Of a stretch of DNA of 64,000 nucleotides, positions 1 to 11,129 are shown in pieces (within the stretch, counting starts at the first letter, position 1; each line of letters begins with the position of its first letter). Origin of the DNA: Lamellibrachia luymesi (taxonomy: Eukaryota > Annelida > Polychaeta > Sabellida > Siboglinidae); NCBI GenBank assembly GCA_009193005.1, contig SDWI01000352.1, positions 370,254 through 434,253 on the forward strand, given 5' to 3'. Under the pieces are notes generated by a model. The model did not search any database, was not told the origin of the DNA, and worked only from the letters and a program-made list of their open reading frames with translations. Both the position numbers and the translations under genes were made by a program.

Positions 1-104
<104 letters not shown>

Positions 105-247
105 TTATGCACCAATACAATCACATTGCGCGGGAACGATGTGCATGCTACAGATCGGGAGGAAAAATTCTGGAAATACGAAGAAAACGCCGGAGACGCC
201 TGTATGTCTTAACCTGTTGTATCTGTTGTACAGAAGCACGTGGCGCG

Positions 248-647
248 ATGGGTTGCAGCAGCAGCAGGTCGACGGAGACGGGGGAAGGGCAGCGGCCCAA
301 CTCGACGACCCCTGTGGAGAGCAAAGACGACGCGACCAACGACACGGCGAAGACGACCAATGCGTAAGTAGTGGTTGACCACAATGCGTAAGTAGTGGTT
401 GACCACAATGCGTAAGTAGTGGTTGACCACAATGCGTAAGTAGTGGTTGACCACATTGCGTACGTAGTGGTTGACCACATTGCGTACGTAGTGGTTGACC
501 ACAATGCGTAAGTAGTGGTTGACCACAATGCGTAAGTAGTGGTTGACCACAATGCGTAAGTAGTGGTTGACCACAATGCGTAAATAGTGGTTGACCACAA
601 TGCCAGTTCAACGTGTACAATTGTTATGTTCTGCACAATTGTACAAA

Positions 648-714
<67 letters not shown>

Positions 715-1366
715 GCACACGCACTACAGTAGCTCTCACATTTCAGCGGTGTCGCCGCTAGCGTTGACGATGCAGTCCAGAACCTCGTGAGTGAACTGAC
801 AATCAGTGAAGAGAAAGCGAAAGCAATAGTCGCCAAAGTGAACATGGACAAGAATGGCGAGACGATCAACGACGATTTGGTCGCGCTGTGGGAAGCCATC
901 AAGGCCAAGTAAGTGATGATGGTCGGCACTACTAAGTTGGTCACTAAACCGACAAAGCGCAGATCAAGTAGGATATGGAGAATAAAAACTAAACATGCAG
1001 GAGTAACCCTTATGAAAATATACCACGATATACGACGGAATACCATAGTATCCCTGAAAAACGTCTAAGAAAATGTGTATCGAAAACTATTCTAGAGATA
1101 ATAAATCATATTCTAAAAAACATGTTGGTCCTACATTCGCAACGAAAGTCAAACGCCGGGACATGTCCATCCTGTTTCAGAAAAGACGAGATGAAGCCGA
1201 GATTTCAACAGTATGACGTCAACGACACAGGTCACGTGACATTGGAAGAGGCGATGCAGGTTGTTCTATTGTTCCATTTATTTAGGACTTGACTCACATC
1301 AGTAAAGCAAACAATGCACAAACATGCTCGTACTCACACACGCTCGCGCGCACACACACGCGCACG

Positions 1367-1453
<87 letters not shown>

Positions 1454-2804
1454 AATACGTTTACTTAATGCAGATCCTGACGAAGGCCTTCGATGGCCTA
1501 CCGGAGAACGGCATCCGAGCCATGGTGAAGCGTTACGTCGTGGAGGACGGCGGAGTCAACTACAACCAGTTCGTCTACTTCTACGCCAATGTCGGAGCCA
1601 AGTATGTATAGCTGGTGGCGATCTGTCGGGCTCGGTATAGCTGGTGGCGGTCCGTCGGGTTCGGTATGAGGTGGTCGATTGTGTTTGAGAAGTTACGCGA
1701 TGCTCCTGTTAGTATAATTATTCTCTCATCATCTAATCCTCCGGTTCCCGTTAAGTTGTTCACAGCATTTCTCCACTGGCGTCTCTCCTGCATAGCTTTT
1801 TCTAGTTCATGACCTTTTTTCCGAACTCAGACGCCAGTTGTTTTTTATACGTTTGGTATGACTCCCCTGGTCGTCTCCGCCCATGCTTTGGTTGCCAAGT
1901 AGCCCGCTCTCACCACTGCTTTACTTCTGGAAGAGCGGCCTGCAAACTTGGTTCAGCAGAGTGAGTGTAAAATCAGTTTACAGTTTGGCAAACGAGTGTA
2001 TGGTAGCTACCATGTTCAGTCGTCGCTAAATGCTAGTTATAATAAATATACTTGCATCCTATATTATGCTAACATTAACAGTAAATACATTTGCATCATA
2101 TATTATGCTAACATTAACAGTAAATATATTTGCATCATATATTATGCTCACATTACCAACATTCCTGTAATTATATCAACCTTTACACTTGTCTTTGTAA
2201 TAATCTTCATTGTTACAATCATCATCTCCTTCCACGACAGTCGTTTTCATCGTCTTGATATTCCCGGTATCAGTGCGTCAATAACGGCCATTAGTGACAT
2301 CATCTTTACAATCATTTCCCATCCACACAGTGTCATAGACCCATTTTTGGGAGTCACCGAGTCACGGCATTGCTCTCTAACGCACTGCCCGGTCGTCGCC
2401 TTGCGCCACGGCCAGGAAGCTGCTCAAACTGCCGCGCTTTGTTATCGGAGAGAAGGGAGCAAGAACCAGTGGGTCTCTACCCACACCCCACCCCACCCCA
2501 CCCCATCCCACCCCACTCCACCCCACCACCACCATCATCATCGTCTCGTCGTTATTGTTGTCGCGGCCTGTCTGTTCGTCAAGGATTGTGTTGCAGGAAC
2601 AAGGAGCTGCAGAAACAGTTCGACGAGCTGGACCAGGCCGACAGCCACTCGCTGGCAGCCGACGAAGTGTGCAAGACGATAGCCGTCGAGTGCGCGCTGG
2701 AGGAATTCATGGCGCGCTCCATCGTCGACGACTTCGACTTGACCAAGGACGGCAGAGTGAACAGAGCAGAACTCAACGACCTCTGGCAGAAACTATTCGG
2801 CTGA
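248..2804 (+). CDS. EF-hand calcium-binding protein, myristoylation/palmitoylation-type N-terminus (5 exons, 230 aa)
   Basis: Coding exons are 248-363, 747-908, 1181-1259, 1474-1601 and 2597-2804. All borders are GT..AG and all phases match, giving 693 nt and 230 residues. The start is the ATG at 248. The protein begins MGCSSS: Gly2 is an N-myristoylation-type site and Cys3 a likely palmitoylation site, followed by a Ser/Thr-rich linker of about 35 residues. EF-hand loops are seen at about 71-82 (N-x-D-x-N-G, non-canonical first position), 105-116 (canonical, ending Glu), 174-185 (canonical except His for Gly at position 6) and 209-220 (canonical). A degenerate segment lies near 140-155. The layout suggests a membrane-tethered calcium sensor or buffer. 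I do not recognise a named orthologue. The first donor lies inside a minisatellite (next entry). Confidence 0.85.
361..600. repeat. 24-bp minisatellite, 10 copies, containing the exon-1 splice donor
   Basis: Ten head-to-tail 24-bp units run from the last bases of exon 1 into intron 1. Seven carry GTAAGT, two (copies 5 and 6) carry GTACGT and the last carries GTAAAT, always preceded by TGC. Each unit also has a short dyad, GTGGT..ACCAC. The first copy supplies the donor used in the gene model (GT at 364). Use of any later copy would add in-frame TAA codons. Confidence 0.97.
614..645. repeat. Perfect 11-bp inverted repeat (hairpin)
   Basis: TGTACAATTGT at 614-624 is followed after 10 bases by its exact reverse complement at 635-645. 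It lies just past the minisatellite in intron 1. Confidence 0.8.
646..722. repeat. (ACGC)n microsatellite
   Basis: About 17 ACGC units lie in intron 1, ending 25 bases before the exon-2 acceptor. Confidence 0.97.
1323..1450. repeat. (CA)n/(CACG)n microsatellite
   Basis: A mixed CG-containing run followed by a pure CA run in intron 3, ending about 24 bases before the exon-4 acceptor. Confidence 0.97.
2052..2150. repeat. 39-bp direct repeat, about 2.6 copies
   Basis: Copies start near 2052, 2091 and 2130 with few differences. They lie in intron 4 of the EF-hand gene. Confidence 0.85.
2484..2530 (-). repeat. (CCCCA)n tract, G-quadruplex-capable on the minus strand
   Basis: Repeated CCCCAC blocks lie in intron 4. 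The complementary strand has at least four G4 runs separated by one or two bases, which satisfies the usual G-quadruplex pattern. Confidence 0.7.
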
Positions 2805-3225
2805 CGTCGTAGCGGCAATGGTGGTTACTAAAAATGGCGTTGTTGTCGTGTATCCGAACTCTCAGACAGCGTATTGTACTGTGACGGTCGTGTGTCTGCC
2901 AGTGGGCAGTCTGACACTGGACATAATGTGCCTAATTGTTGTGTCCACTTCGTCGTGTAAAAATCAGAACAACACGTGCAGCGCCGCGTGTCACCAGGAG
3001 GCCTTCAATAGCATACAATGTGATATTGTGCGCGCATGTATCGCCCATTACAGAGATGCCAAGTTACGTACAGCTTTGACAGGAATTCGATCAAAGAGAT
3101 TATCTAGAAACAAAGGAAAAGCAAGATATGAGAAAATAAGGACATCTACTTTCCCAAACAGACGACTTGGCACCTCTGCCATTACGATCTCAAGTTAGGC
3201 AAAACTTTGTAATTGTTTTGGTCAA
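2805..3225. other. 3' flank of the EF-hand gene, probable 3' UTR
   Basis: No further exon follows the TGA at 2802-2804. The open stretch at about 2818-3198 has no recognisable protein family, and I read it as UTR or flank. I see no clear polyadenylation signal. Confidence 0.4.
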
Positions 3226-3320
3226 CGTCGCAAGTGCTGTCGTCTAGCGGATAATGTTCGCTATATGTACTATAATGCTGGTGCCGACTGGTTAGGGTTC
3301 CGAGTCCAATCGAACTAGTT
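3226..3320 (+). mobile_element. tRNA-derived SINE remnant
   Basis: A TCGTCTAGCGGATAATG stretch resembles a tRNA A box, and about 55 bases on GGGTTCCGAGTCC resembles a B box. No full cloverleaf is present, so this is a decayed SINE rather than a tRNA gene. Confidence 0.45.
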
Positions 3321-3409
3321 TGTATATTGCTAACTGTATAGATTATTATTATTATTATAACATTACATTGAAGCGTTATCGATAGTCACGTGAATTACTT
3401 AAAGGTATT

Positions 3410-4100
3410 TTTGGCTAGTCTCATTTTAAATTCATTTTGCGAAACATCAAACCTATCTAATATCCACTGCAACACGCTAGTAGTTCGTTTGTGCATCTTT
3501 TGTATGTAGATTTTTGTGTGAAATCATCAGATAAGCTATTATATTACTTAATGTTTGGTCAAACATTAAGTAAAAATGGAAACGTTGAAAACTCAAGAAT
3601 TTCACCCATGGTGAAATATGGTAATTTTGTCATGTGATCGGCGAGAAGATGGAAGTCACGCCCATGAATCGGCACTGACCCGCCGTAATTACCTTTTTGG
3701 ATATCCACTATTTTGAGTCTTACCAAATCTAACAACTACGGTGAATTTTTTTTATTTGAGCAAAAATACGCATTTTTAGTAACTCGATTTCGGATGTCAC
3801 TTAAACTATTAACGCACTACAATCAGTAGATGGAGTTCTAAATATCGCCCGAGTCCCGTCCAGTTAATTTTGTTAAGTTTACTTATTCTTTTCGCACCTT
3901 GTTGGTGCATACGGCTGCAATGTTGGTGCATAGCTGTGTTTAATAACGAACTAAACAAGGTACATTGTCTTACTACAATTTGATGTACACCAACGATGTG
4001 TGATTATAAGAAATCCTTACAAAGAAAACGAACTGTTTAAAACCCTTCACGTTTGTTTCCAGTAACACGTGATATTTTGACCCAGGGGTCAAATATTCAT
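3410..4100 (+). mobile_element. Dispersed non-coding repeat, family A (MITE-like), copy 1
   Basis: This shares two blocks with other loci in the window. One reads roughly CCTATCTAATATCCACT then GAAATCATCAGATAAGC. The other reads ATCGGCGAGAAGATGGA then GGATATCCACTATTTTGA. The second block recurs in reverse complement near 11290-11420, and the first near 11450-11600 (reversed), 36100-36200 and 57590-57700. No coding potential. Confidence 0.7.
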
Positions 4101-4369
4101 AATTAAATATTGACTACCTTTATGATCTTTCAACCACCTCTCGTGTTGTTAATCTGCACTAGAACATTGTGTAAACGATATGTTGTTAACATTGTCGTAT
4201 TCCTGTCTCACCACATGTATTATTATGTTAGGTTGCAATGTGTGAACTTGGTGAATGTGTTCAAAACATGTGTGTATCGAAGCATTCGTCAGACGAAGAA
4301 ATGAACATTCAATTAAAATGTCTCAGCCTTACAAAAAGTCATGTGGAGGAAATAAATATATACTACTGT

Positions 4370-4508
4370 GGATGATATTGTTGATACTATTGTTGCTACT
4401 ACTATTACTACTAAGGCTGCTACTAATACTACTACGGCTGCTACTACTACAACAACAAATACTACTACCAATACTACTATAACAACAACTACTACTGATA
4501 CTACTACC
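4370..4508. repeat. CTA/ACA-type trinucleotide-rich tract
   Basis: Interrupted CTA, CTG, TTG and ACA triplets. The leucine-rich and serine-rich reading frames through it are low-complexity artefacts. Confidence 0.85.
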
Positions 4509-4680
4509 CGGGGTTGATTTATTATTATATTTGGATCCGAGTCTATATTTCACGAGGTTTCAAATTATCATATAATAAATCGAGCCGTGTCAAATTCTCA
4601 TGGGTAACGCATATTTATGGATTCACTGAGTTGCTGGTTACTGTATGCAATTACTAACGCGCACGCGCAGCCTGCAGTAA

Positions 4681-5047
4681 ACTCCGCTAACCAGAATCAC
4701 GGATAACTGAATCAGCCGCTCTTAACAGAATCAAATATACGGGCTGCGACGGAATCACTCCCTATTTCCCACTGTATTAAAATGTGTCGCTTAAGTGAAC
4801 CAGCCGCTTTAAGTGAACCTGCCGTCTAAGTGAACCAGCAGCTTAAATTAACCGGCCGCATTAAGTGAACCAGCCGCTTTAAGTGAACCAGCAGTTTAAG
4901 TGAACCAGCCGCTTTAAGTGAACCAGCCGTTTAAATAAACTAGCCGCTTTAAGTGAACCAGCCATTTAAGTGAACCAGCCGCTTAAGTGAACCAGCCACT
5001 TAATAAAACTAAATTGCCTGGTTCGAAGTGATTCTGTTAAGCGGAGT
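4681..5047. mobile_element. pogo/Tigger-like MITE with internal tandem expansion
   Basis: The ends form an inverted repeat: ACTCCGCTAACCAGAATCAC on the left and, reversed, ACTCCGCTTAACAGAATCAC on the right. The interior (about 4788-5015) is some 11 diverged units of 18-19 bp built on TTAAGTGAACCAGCCGC. The terminal sequence style is that of pogo/Tigger elements. No transposase is encoded. Confidence 0.65.
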
Positions 5048-5344
5048 CCAATGTATCAAATTATACAACTGAACATAAGACAACTCTAAAGAGACAACTC
5101 AGAACATTGTGAAACCACAAGAGAAGTTTTCCACGGAGGAAGAATTTTACTGCATAGGCATATTCATTAGATAAACTGTCCCTTGCGCAATGACAGTGTA
5201 TAAAATACAAAAAGACACATTTACAGTTTATTGGTTTAATCTGTAGTGTATCCCAAAACCAAGTGGTGGTGTTAATAAATAAATTTTAATAATTATAATA
5301 ATGCAATATTCGTATTTTAATAACAGCACCGATATTAGCCACAA

Positions 5345-5364
5345 ACACGCACACACACACACGC

Positions 5365-5395
<31 letters not shown>

Positions 5396-5396
5396 T
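5345..5396. repeat. (CA)n/(CGCA)n microsatellite
   Basis: A short mixed CA and CGCA run in intergenic DNA. Confidence 0.95.
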
Positions 5397-5545
5397 TATT
5401 CTTTAGTTAATGCAGTCATATTTCGTTTATCCGCACACTTTGGTTCCCAAGGGTTGTTGCTGGATGAACAAAGCGTGGGGTTGTTGAATACGGACAAATT
5501 AGGCAATTTGTGAACTGGTGCATGTAAAAGGTCATGTGAAGTAAA

Positions 5546-5588
5546 AAAAGGACTGCTTTAAACTTGAAAATTACATGAATAAATGTAG

Positions 5589-5628
<40 letters not shown>

Positions 5629-5666
5629 CTACATTTATTTATGTAAATTTCAAGTTTAAAGCAGTC

Positions 5667-5697
<31 letters not shown>
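5546..5697. mobile_element. Palindromic element with AT core
   Basis: The left arm (about 5546-5590) and right arm (about 5627-5670) are near-perfect inverted copies of about 44 bp. They flank an (AT)n core, and a second AT run follows. This is a foldback/MITE structure. Its right arm contains TTTATT on the plus strand, an AATAAA in the sense of the minus-strand gene ending at 5741, so it may supply that gene's polyadenylation signal. Confidence 0.85.
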
Positions 5698-5700
<3 letters not shown>

Positions 5701-5740
5701 TATTGGGCCTTTGTTCTAAGCTGTATACATTATACACAAG

Positions 5741-8700
5741 TTACATATTTTCATTAGTTTGGACACCCCCAAAATCGAGTATATCGACAAATCTATTGGT
5801 GATATCTTCTTCGTCAAAGTGTCTGTTCACATGTATTTCATAGTCTTTCTGTTCAATGGTCGCCGGAAATTCCTCATTGCACACGGGACACCGCCGTTGT
5901 GGACCACCAGCCGAGCTGCCCGCCTCTATACATTCATCTACGTGATGTTGGAACTCGGGTGAATTCTGAGGCACGTCGAACTCCTGCAAGCATACGGGAC
6001 ACACGATCATAGTCGCTGCTTCAGCCTGGGCTGCCATTTTGTCATTCGACGCTTCCGCGCGGAAGATGTTCCGATGACTTGTCACGGGTTTGTGTCCGGC
6101 CAACGGGTCATTGTTCAACACTGCCGCCAGATGTCTTTGTTCGGACACGGGTGTGTCAAAGTTTACACTCAGACCAACGTTGTCGTGGCTGCTTATCACC
6201 GGAACGTCGGCGCCGTTGTGTTCCATGCGCAGGGGGGCTCGCGGGGGCAGAGCGCCACGACGGTGCTGGTTCCCAATCACACCCACTGTCGCTCCAAGTG
6301 ACTCTAGATGCACCCACTCGCCACCACTCGCTCCCATCGGCTCATCCCTCCAATCGGACTCCTGCAACGACGTCATATCAGGATTCGCATTTGGCATCCC
6401 GTAAATGTCAGGATTGCTCTCCACCCGGTTACTGGGAATGGTATAGTCACTGCTGTCTTCCTCGTCAATACTAGGGATTAGTTTATTGTCAGTACGAGAG
6501 TCCACAGAGGTCATCATCGAACTGCGGATGTGAAGGCCCGAAATGCTTCTGTGTTTGTAGTTTTTATCCACAGCTGAAACAACAAAGAAGTGTGCATGAC
6601 AACACTTACTAGTTTTCCATTTCCACCTGAAACTTAACATTCTTATTATATTGACCACAATCGTGTGTCGGTCTATGGTTACTTAAATTCCACATTGTTT
6701 TACAATCGTTTTAAATTATAATGTGAATCAATAACCTGGTGACAGTGTGTGTTTACAATAAATTCACGTGGTGTATTCGCCACTTTAAAGTATTGATTAA
6801 AAATTTTACAAACTGATTATTACAACGGATTCTAATACTTCAACAACGAAGCCCAGTGGTCAAGGTAACTCACGATGTCTTTACTTCGGTACTGTTCATT
6901 AAAAGAAACAGTTTGTCACACAATGGGTTATTCATTTTATAATTCCGGTCGGGAGGAGGCTGCACATTAAAAACCATTAAACACTTTACGACCAACACAT
7001 AAGACATTTTTCCATAATAAATTCAATACAAAATAACAAAGATAGTTTGTTCAAACATCCTCTAGCAACCATTTATTTCTTTGCTGATCAAACTGTATAA
7101 TTTAACTAAAGAACGACATCATTCAATGCCCGTTCTACCTTTGTTGAATTATAGCGTAAGCCAAGTTTGGTGAAGTCAAATTTAAGATCTTTTTAAGACT
7201 TTTCTTTCCCATTTTAAGAGGCCTTAAAACACAAGATACTGTTTAAGAACTTTAAAAACTTTTTAAACACACACCCTGAAAATGTTAAAAACCACAATTA
7301 ATAATAATAATAATATAATAATAATATTTCTATAGCGCCATATATATGGATATAAAACCTGTTCAGAGGCACTTAAAATACAACATTTGTCAAACATAAT
7401 CGCTACAAAAAAAGGATATAATATGGAATTTACATATACATTTGTAAAGAAATAACTGATGTAAAATAAAGTATCGGATCAATACAAAGTAAACACTGCT
7501 TTAAAAATCAATTAATAAAAATAAATAAATTATTAAAATGTAATAAAAGATAAACCATGTTAGTGACGATATGTAACAGTTACTGTAAAAAGGTTCTAAA
7601 AATAATCTTCAAACGCTGTCTTAAAAAGGTGTGTCTTAAGTTGAGAATTAAACAATTCGAGTGAGTCAGCGACACGAATATAGATATATTGGAAGATCAT
7701 TCGAAAGGCACAGTGCCATCACAGAGAAACCCTGTCGACCATACCGTTCCCTGTCATGGCGTTATACAGTTAGTAGGTTGCTGTCGGTGGAACGGAGCCA
7801 GCGCCCCGTGTATGGCGAGATCATGTCAACAATGTATGCGGGCGTGAGATCGTGTAACGCGTGGTAGGTCAACAGAAGAATTTTATAGTTGATTTGCCAT
7901 TGCCATTAAGAACCTACGATATGTGTTTTATTTATATACCGTTTTTATTTAACACTACGGTTCCGCAAATGGCGATATATAAAGTGTATGTTAAGTTGAG
8001 TATAACCGATGCTCTCACCCTGCCACTCTGTCTTTCTCTCCAGCTGCTGCCGAGTTATTTGCGTCTGCTGTTGCAACAGTTTCCTCATGACTTGCATTTG
8101 TTTGATCATGTCACGAACAACGTCATCTGATGTGGTGCCTGTTAAAACAAAATAATTGGTTTAATATACATTTTCTTTTAAACACAACTATAATGTGTAC
8201 TGCAACTGTAGGTGGGCTTCTTCAGAAACTGAATTCCGGATGACTTAAATGTTCTTACACTCTCCAGGTGGTATGGCAAGCCACGTATGGGACAGCCTGC
8301 TTACTATACCATCTGAAGAGCAGAAAAAGAACTAAGTTGTCCGAGAATTCAGTTTTTGAAGAAGCCAACTGAAAGTTGTATAGATAGTAGCCTAGATTCT
8401 TTTGCACAATAAAAAAAAAATTAATTTAGAATTCTTAAGGGATATTCAACACAGAACTGGACAAAATTAATAAGTGGTTTAAATAAAAAAAAAATTCTCT
8501 AAATGTAAATAAATCCAAATATATGATTTCAAAACGGCTAGAAGAAATAATATGGTAAACCCACCAAATCTAAAAATAGACAATACAAATATTGATAGAG
8601 TAGGTAAGTTAGTTCAATTTCCTAGAAAGAAAGACGTACAAATTATATGTTTAAGCAAATATAATGCTCAAACCAAACCACTGTTCCAAAGTCTTAAATT

Positions 8701-10804
8701 ACTAAATGGAGAACATATTCTACAATTGCAGGAACTAAAATTATATCATAAATTTTCACAAAATAAACTACCTGTCTACCTGCAAAACTTACCACTTGAT
8801 CAAAACAATAGTATTCACAACTTTAATACACGTGGTCAATAGAACATACATACAACCAGGGTACACCACGAGTTTGCTAAGCGAAGTCTCAGGTACAGTT
8901 TGCCACATACCATAAATAATGGACCTGATTCGTTAAAAGACAAGATCACCACTCACAGTTTACATGTTTTTGCAATTTATATCAAGCTTTATTATCTGAA
9001 TACACATACTGAACAACGTGCAATCCCAAACTGTTATATATAATTTGCCAACATGATTGACTAAGTCTCTGTACTTCCTTGGTTATAAATCACTCAATGT
9101 AAAACCGTTTGTATGTATATTTAGTACTTGTAATATACGGACATGTACATTTTTTTTGTAGTAATGATGCACTAATATTACTATGGATTTTCTATTTGAT
9201 ATAAGTTAAATAATCGTTGAAATTAATTGACAGGGTGGCTCCTAAGACAGGGATTAAATTTAGTCTTAGTAGGAGTCTCCCGTCCCTTACATGACATTGT
9301 CTTTTATCATCAGACCGTACATTATATTCTTACCACTTTGTTTTTTTCTTGTCGACTCGAATGTTATTATATTGTATGGTTTCTATATTGAATATTAAGT
9401 TTTGTTACATCTTTGGGACAAATAAATATTACCTGTTCCTGTTCTTATATTGTAGCTAGTAAACTTTATACTTGCTTAAACGAAATATGAAACTACAAAA
9501 TATGAACAATGAAATAAAGACTGAATGCAGAGTTGAATATTCTGAATAATTATGATAATAATAACTTTTATATATAAAGCACCGAATATATCTGGAACAA
9601 AACAATTTCGTCAGAGGCACATAAAATTCACGACTGTGAACAATTGATCAACATATATTATATTAAATGAAAAAAAAATGTAATTAAGCAAAACTGCAAT
9701 TAAATAAGATAATGCACCATGCGAATCCTACACAGGCAATCACAACTATCACAGTGAAAACTAGTGCTGCATTTAAAGGTGGTGAACTAAAGAGACGGAA
9801 AACAAGAATAACAATTAACAGTATTATTCCAAGACGCGAAGTTCATAAATAAAACGAGTGTTCATTTATGAATCAGTTAGGTTGATAATTGTTACCTTGC
9901 AGGTCATTGGCACACGGAATTGTCAGAGACATGATAGAGTGGGTGGAATTGAAATTCAAAAAAGTGTGTTGGAATCACATTCGGAATCATCATAGGGTGA
10001 GTGGAATCAGAATTGGAATCAAAACACGATGTTGGAATCGGATTCGGAATTGCTTATGTGAATCAACCCCAGGTCTGCTCGGAGTATAGCTACTTGTGGG
10101 AGACCAATGTTGTCGGAAACAAGAGAGGAGAAATTGAGGAAGTTCTGTGGATAATAAAATATCTAACTTAATTGGTAATGTCTAATTACAATCAGTTAAA
10201 CTATACATTTATTTGACTATTCATGGCAACCAATTCATTTCACTAGTAAACAATTACCTGCAGCAGACTCTCTACTTTCTCTTCCTGCTATTGTCAATCT
10301 CAAGTCCGCGACTTCCTGTTTCAATTTGTCAATTTCCTCGTCTTGATCCTTCACAAGCGTTCTAAGGATTTCTGCCTCCCCGCCGTCTGGGCATACCCAA
10401 CCATCGTCCACCCCCCTCTGTTCCGCATCCCGTGGTGTCCTGGACCTCACAAGACGAGGAGAGACAGTCTCATCATGCGACACACCATTGGTAAACGTGT
10501 GTAACACCGGCATAGTAGCACTTTTTCTCCTCGAGTCACTTGGCCCTCGCAGGGACCTACGTTGTTGTGGATAGTTTCTCCTCTCGTTCATGACCAGATC
10601 ATATCTCTTCTTGAGGTCCTTGTATGCCAGCTTGAGGGCATGGTGTGAGGCTGGAGCTGTCACATCCTTTGGTATGGCTCCACTGAACATGTGATACTGG
10701 GGGATGGTTATACTGCCACCGACTGTCGCCGCATCTTCAGGAAGATAACTGACATGTCCATTGATGATACTAATGCTAGTTTCCTCATCATCATCATCCA
10801 TCAT
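5741..10804 (-). CDS. TBK1/IKK-epsilon adaptor-like protein (AZI2/TBKBP1/TANK family), 499 aa, tandem UBZ-like zinc fingers
   Basis: Minus-strand coding exons are 10804-10258, 8138-8019 and 6573-5741. Donor and acceptor phases match (1+2 at both junctions), giving exactly 1500 nt. Residues about 53-69 (SHHALKLAYKDLKKRYD) closely match the N-terminal box shared by vertebrate AZI2/NAP1 and TBKBP1/SINTBAD, preceded as there by an acidic Asp-rich start. Residues 143-176 are a predicted coiled coil. Exon 2 (about 184-222) encodes an amphipathic helix rich in Gln, Met and Leu, placed where a TBK1-binding helix could lie. The C-terminus has two zinc fingers: C414, C417, H432/H433, C437 and C451, C454, H470, H474, of the UBZ1/TAX1BP1 type. 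In vertebrates these adaptors hold TBK1/IKK-epsilon in innate signalling and selective autophagy. The fingers would bind ubiquitin. An acceptor directly before the ATG implies an upstream UTR exon. Confidence 0.75.
6574..8018. other. Intron 2 of the TBK1-adaptor-like gene
   Basis: Minus-strand intron with donor GTGAGA and acceptor TTTCAG. It carries the repeat at about 7300-7870. Nothing else is recognisable. Confidence 0.7.
7298..7870 (+). mobile_element. Dispersed repeat, family B (TATAGCGCC-type), copy 1
   Basis: It begins with an AAT-rich run and TTTCTATAGCGCC, then GTTCAGAGGCACTTAAAA. It later has GAGAAACCCTGTCGACC and a G-rich 3' half. The same order of motifs occurs near 44540-45010, and the 5' part near 9545-9630. 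Similar repeats are common in marine invertebrate genomes. Non-coding. Confidence 0.55.
8460..9450 (+). mobile_element. Non-LTR retrotransposon 3' end (C-terminal ORF2 plus 3' UTR)
   Basis: The frame at 8552-8840 reads like the region downstream of the reverse transcriptase in CR1/Jockey-type elements (QLQELKLYHKFSQNKLPVYL). After a frameshift, 8845-9042 continues with the usual terminal motif (FAKRSLRYSLPHTIN). The 3' UTR ends in ATG(A/C)ACTAATATTA-like and TAGTCTTAGTAGGAGT motifs and an AATAAA near 9421. The same 3' UTR lies in reverse at 39480-39640. Confidence 0.75.
9840..10090. mobile_element. MITE-like GGAATC-rich repeat
   Basis: Clustered (G)GAATC and GGAATTG motifs end in CCCCAGGTCTG, the same terminal sequence as the hAT-like element ending at 31424. 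The left terminus is not clear. Confidence 0.4.
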
Positions 10805-11129
10805 TCTGCAATAAAAGTGACATCATTTATAAATCAGTAATTCTACTGTTGAACAAGCTTCAGGAACAGGCTAATAGATATTATACAACAGGGGTTCCTT
10901 CAGCCTTGATTATCCGTGATGTGACGCCACTGTTTGTCGCACACATCATTGCCTGGATCCAAACCATGCAGTTCACAAATTCTGGGTGCATACATAATTA
11001 ATTAATCACGGATTTGGCTAACTCATCAAATAAGAATGAACTTTCATCAGTTAATACGATGCAATTCGAATCAACTGTAAACTTTGATTATATTGACACA
11101 ACTATCACATTAAAAAAGGGAAATGACGG

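Larger units (their letters stand above)
8139..10257. other. Intron 1 of the coding part of the TBK1-adaptor-like gene
   Basis: Minus-strand intron with donor GTAATT and acceptor TTTTAACAG. It is largely filled by a LINE fragment and two short repeats listed separately. Confidence 0.7.

Noticed and set aside
361..600. CRISPR-like array of short repeats (also at 18721-19172 and 62585-63368)
   Set aside because: Units are head to tail with no unique spacers, and the genome is eukaryotic. These are minisatellites.
105..720. Long minus-strand open frames across the 24-bp minisatellite
   Set aside because: They exist because the unit is a multiple of three and the complementary strand lacks stops; composition is purely repetitive.
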